DNA of 10,183 bases, taken from the NCBI GenBank assembly GCA_001767575.1, contig MELI01000109.1, forward strand, positions 1 to 10,183, given 5' to 3'. Both the position numbers and the translations under genes were made by a program. Under the pieces are notes generated by a model, which was not told the DNA's origin, searched no databases, and saw only the letters and a program-made list of their open reading frames with translations. Position 1 is the stretch's first letter, and each line of letters opens with the position of its first letter. The DNA is from Candidatus Aquicultor primus. Its GTDB lineage: Bacteria > Actinomycetota > Aquicultoria > Aquicultorales > Aquicultoraceae. Below, piece by piece: positions 9,985 through 10,183 of this stretch.

Positions 9985-10183
9985 AACGATTGTTGAGAAG
10001 ATATTAAGTGAGCATAGCGGCTTGGACGCTCATGCCGGAGATATAGTCGTCGCAAACATCGATGCGGCGTTGGTACAGGATGGAACCGGCCCGCTTGCGG
10101 TGCAACAGCTGCAGAAGTTGGGAATGGAGCAAGCGGCGAACCCGGAACGCACGATTCTCTTTATAGACCATGCGGCGCCGAGC
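9977..10183 (+). CDS. Aconitase-superfamily dehydratase large subunit (homoaconitase / LeuC-like), 3' end cut by the window
   Basis: The first 69 residues of a protein matching the N-terminus of 3-isopropylmalate dehydratase/homoaconitase large subunits: 'SKTIVEKIL', then 'AGDIVVANIDAALVQDGTGPLAVQQL', then 'ERTILFIDHAAPS'. The DH-AP motif at the end is characteristic of the family. The [4Fe-4S] cysteines would lie beyond the window. I prefer GTG 9977, which overlaps the stop of the preceding gene by 8 bases. AAAGGAG (9957-9963) is 13 bases upstream and a closer GAGG is at 9970-9973. An in-frame ATG at 9953 is the alternative and would add eight residues. After a homocitrate synthase the likely reaction is homocitrate to homoisocitrate, but isopropylmalate isomerase is equally possible from this fragment. 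Confidence 0.85.
   Translation, partial: MSKTIVEKILSEHSGLDAHAGDIVVANIDAALVQDGTGPLAVQQLQKLGMEQAANPERTILFIDHAAPS

Overview
The window is a dense, single-strand (+) stretch of bacterial chromosome. All eight protein genes run left to right. GC content is moderate, AGGAGG-type ribosome binding sites are common, and TTG/GTG starts recur. A membrane-anchored LysM/NodB cell-wall deacetylase and a GatCAB amidotransferase suggest a Gram-positive-type bacterium. The UPF0280 (COG2122) gene and a NifV-like homocitrate synthase lean towards an anaerobic lineage, such as a deep-branching actinobacterium or a clostridium-like organism. The taxonomy is inference only: there is no rRNA or tRNA here to decide it.

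Layout. Positions 1-704 hold the 3' part of a UPF0280 protein. A gap of about 357 bases follows, containing a perfect TATAAT and then three successive hairpins (936-1021). It looks like a structured 5' leader for the next gene, a secreted or membrane-anchored polysaccharide deacetylase (1062-2147). After a 189-base gap come ligA (NAD-dependent DNA ligase, 2337-4454), a CPBP-type membrane protease that overlaps the ligA end by 8 bases (4447-5154), gatC (5186-5470) and gatA (5525-6979). These four are probably one transcription unit. gatB (7163-8608) is set apart from gatA by 183 bases that carry a terminator-like hairpin and a GTAG-headed REP-like palindrome. After a 167-base gap with a plausible promoter comes a two-gene unit: a homocitrate-synthase-type enzyme (8776-9984), overlapping by 8 bases the start of an aconitase-superfamily dehydratase large subunit (9977 to the window end).

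How the genes work together. GatC, GatA and GatB form the amidotransferase that converts misacylated Glu-tRNA(Gln) and/or Asp-tRNA(Asn). LigA seals nicks in replication and repair. The last pair would make homocitrate from 2-oxoglutarate and acetyl-CoA and then isomerise it (homoaconitase), as in alpha-aminoadipate-type chain elongation. Related 2-isopropylmalate or citramalate chemistry cannot be fully excluded.

Most of the window is ordinary housekeeping. The unexplained parts are the structured leader before the deacetylase, a roughly 30-residue insertion in the ligase adenylation domain, the REP-like palindrome between gatA and gatB, and the homocitrate synthase/dehydratase pair. I found no clear candidate for a wholly new multi-gene system.
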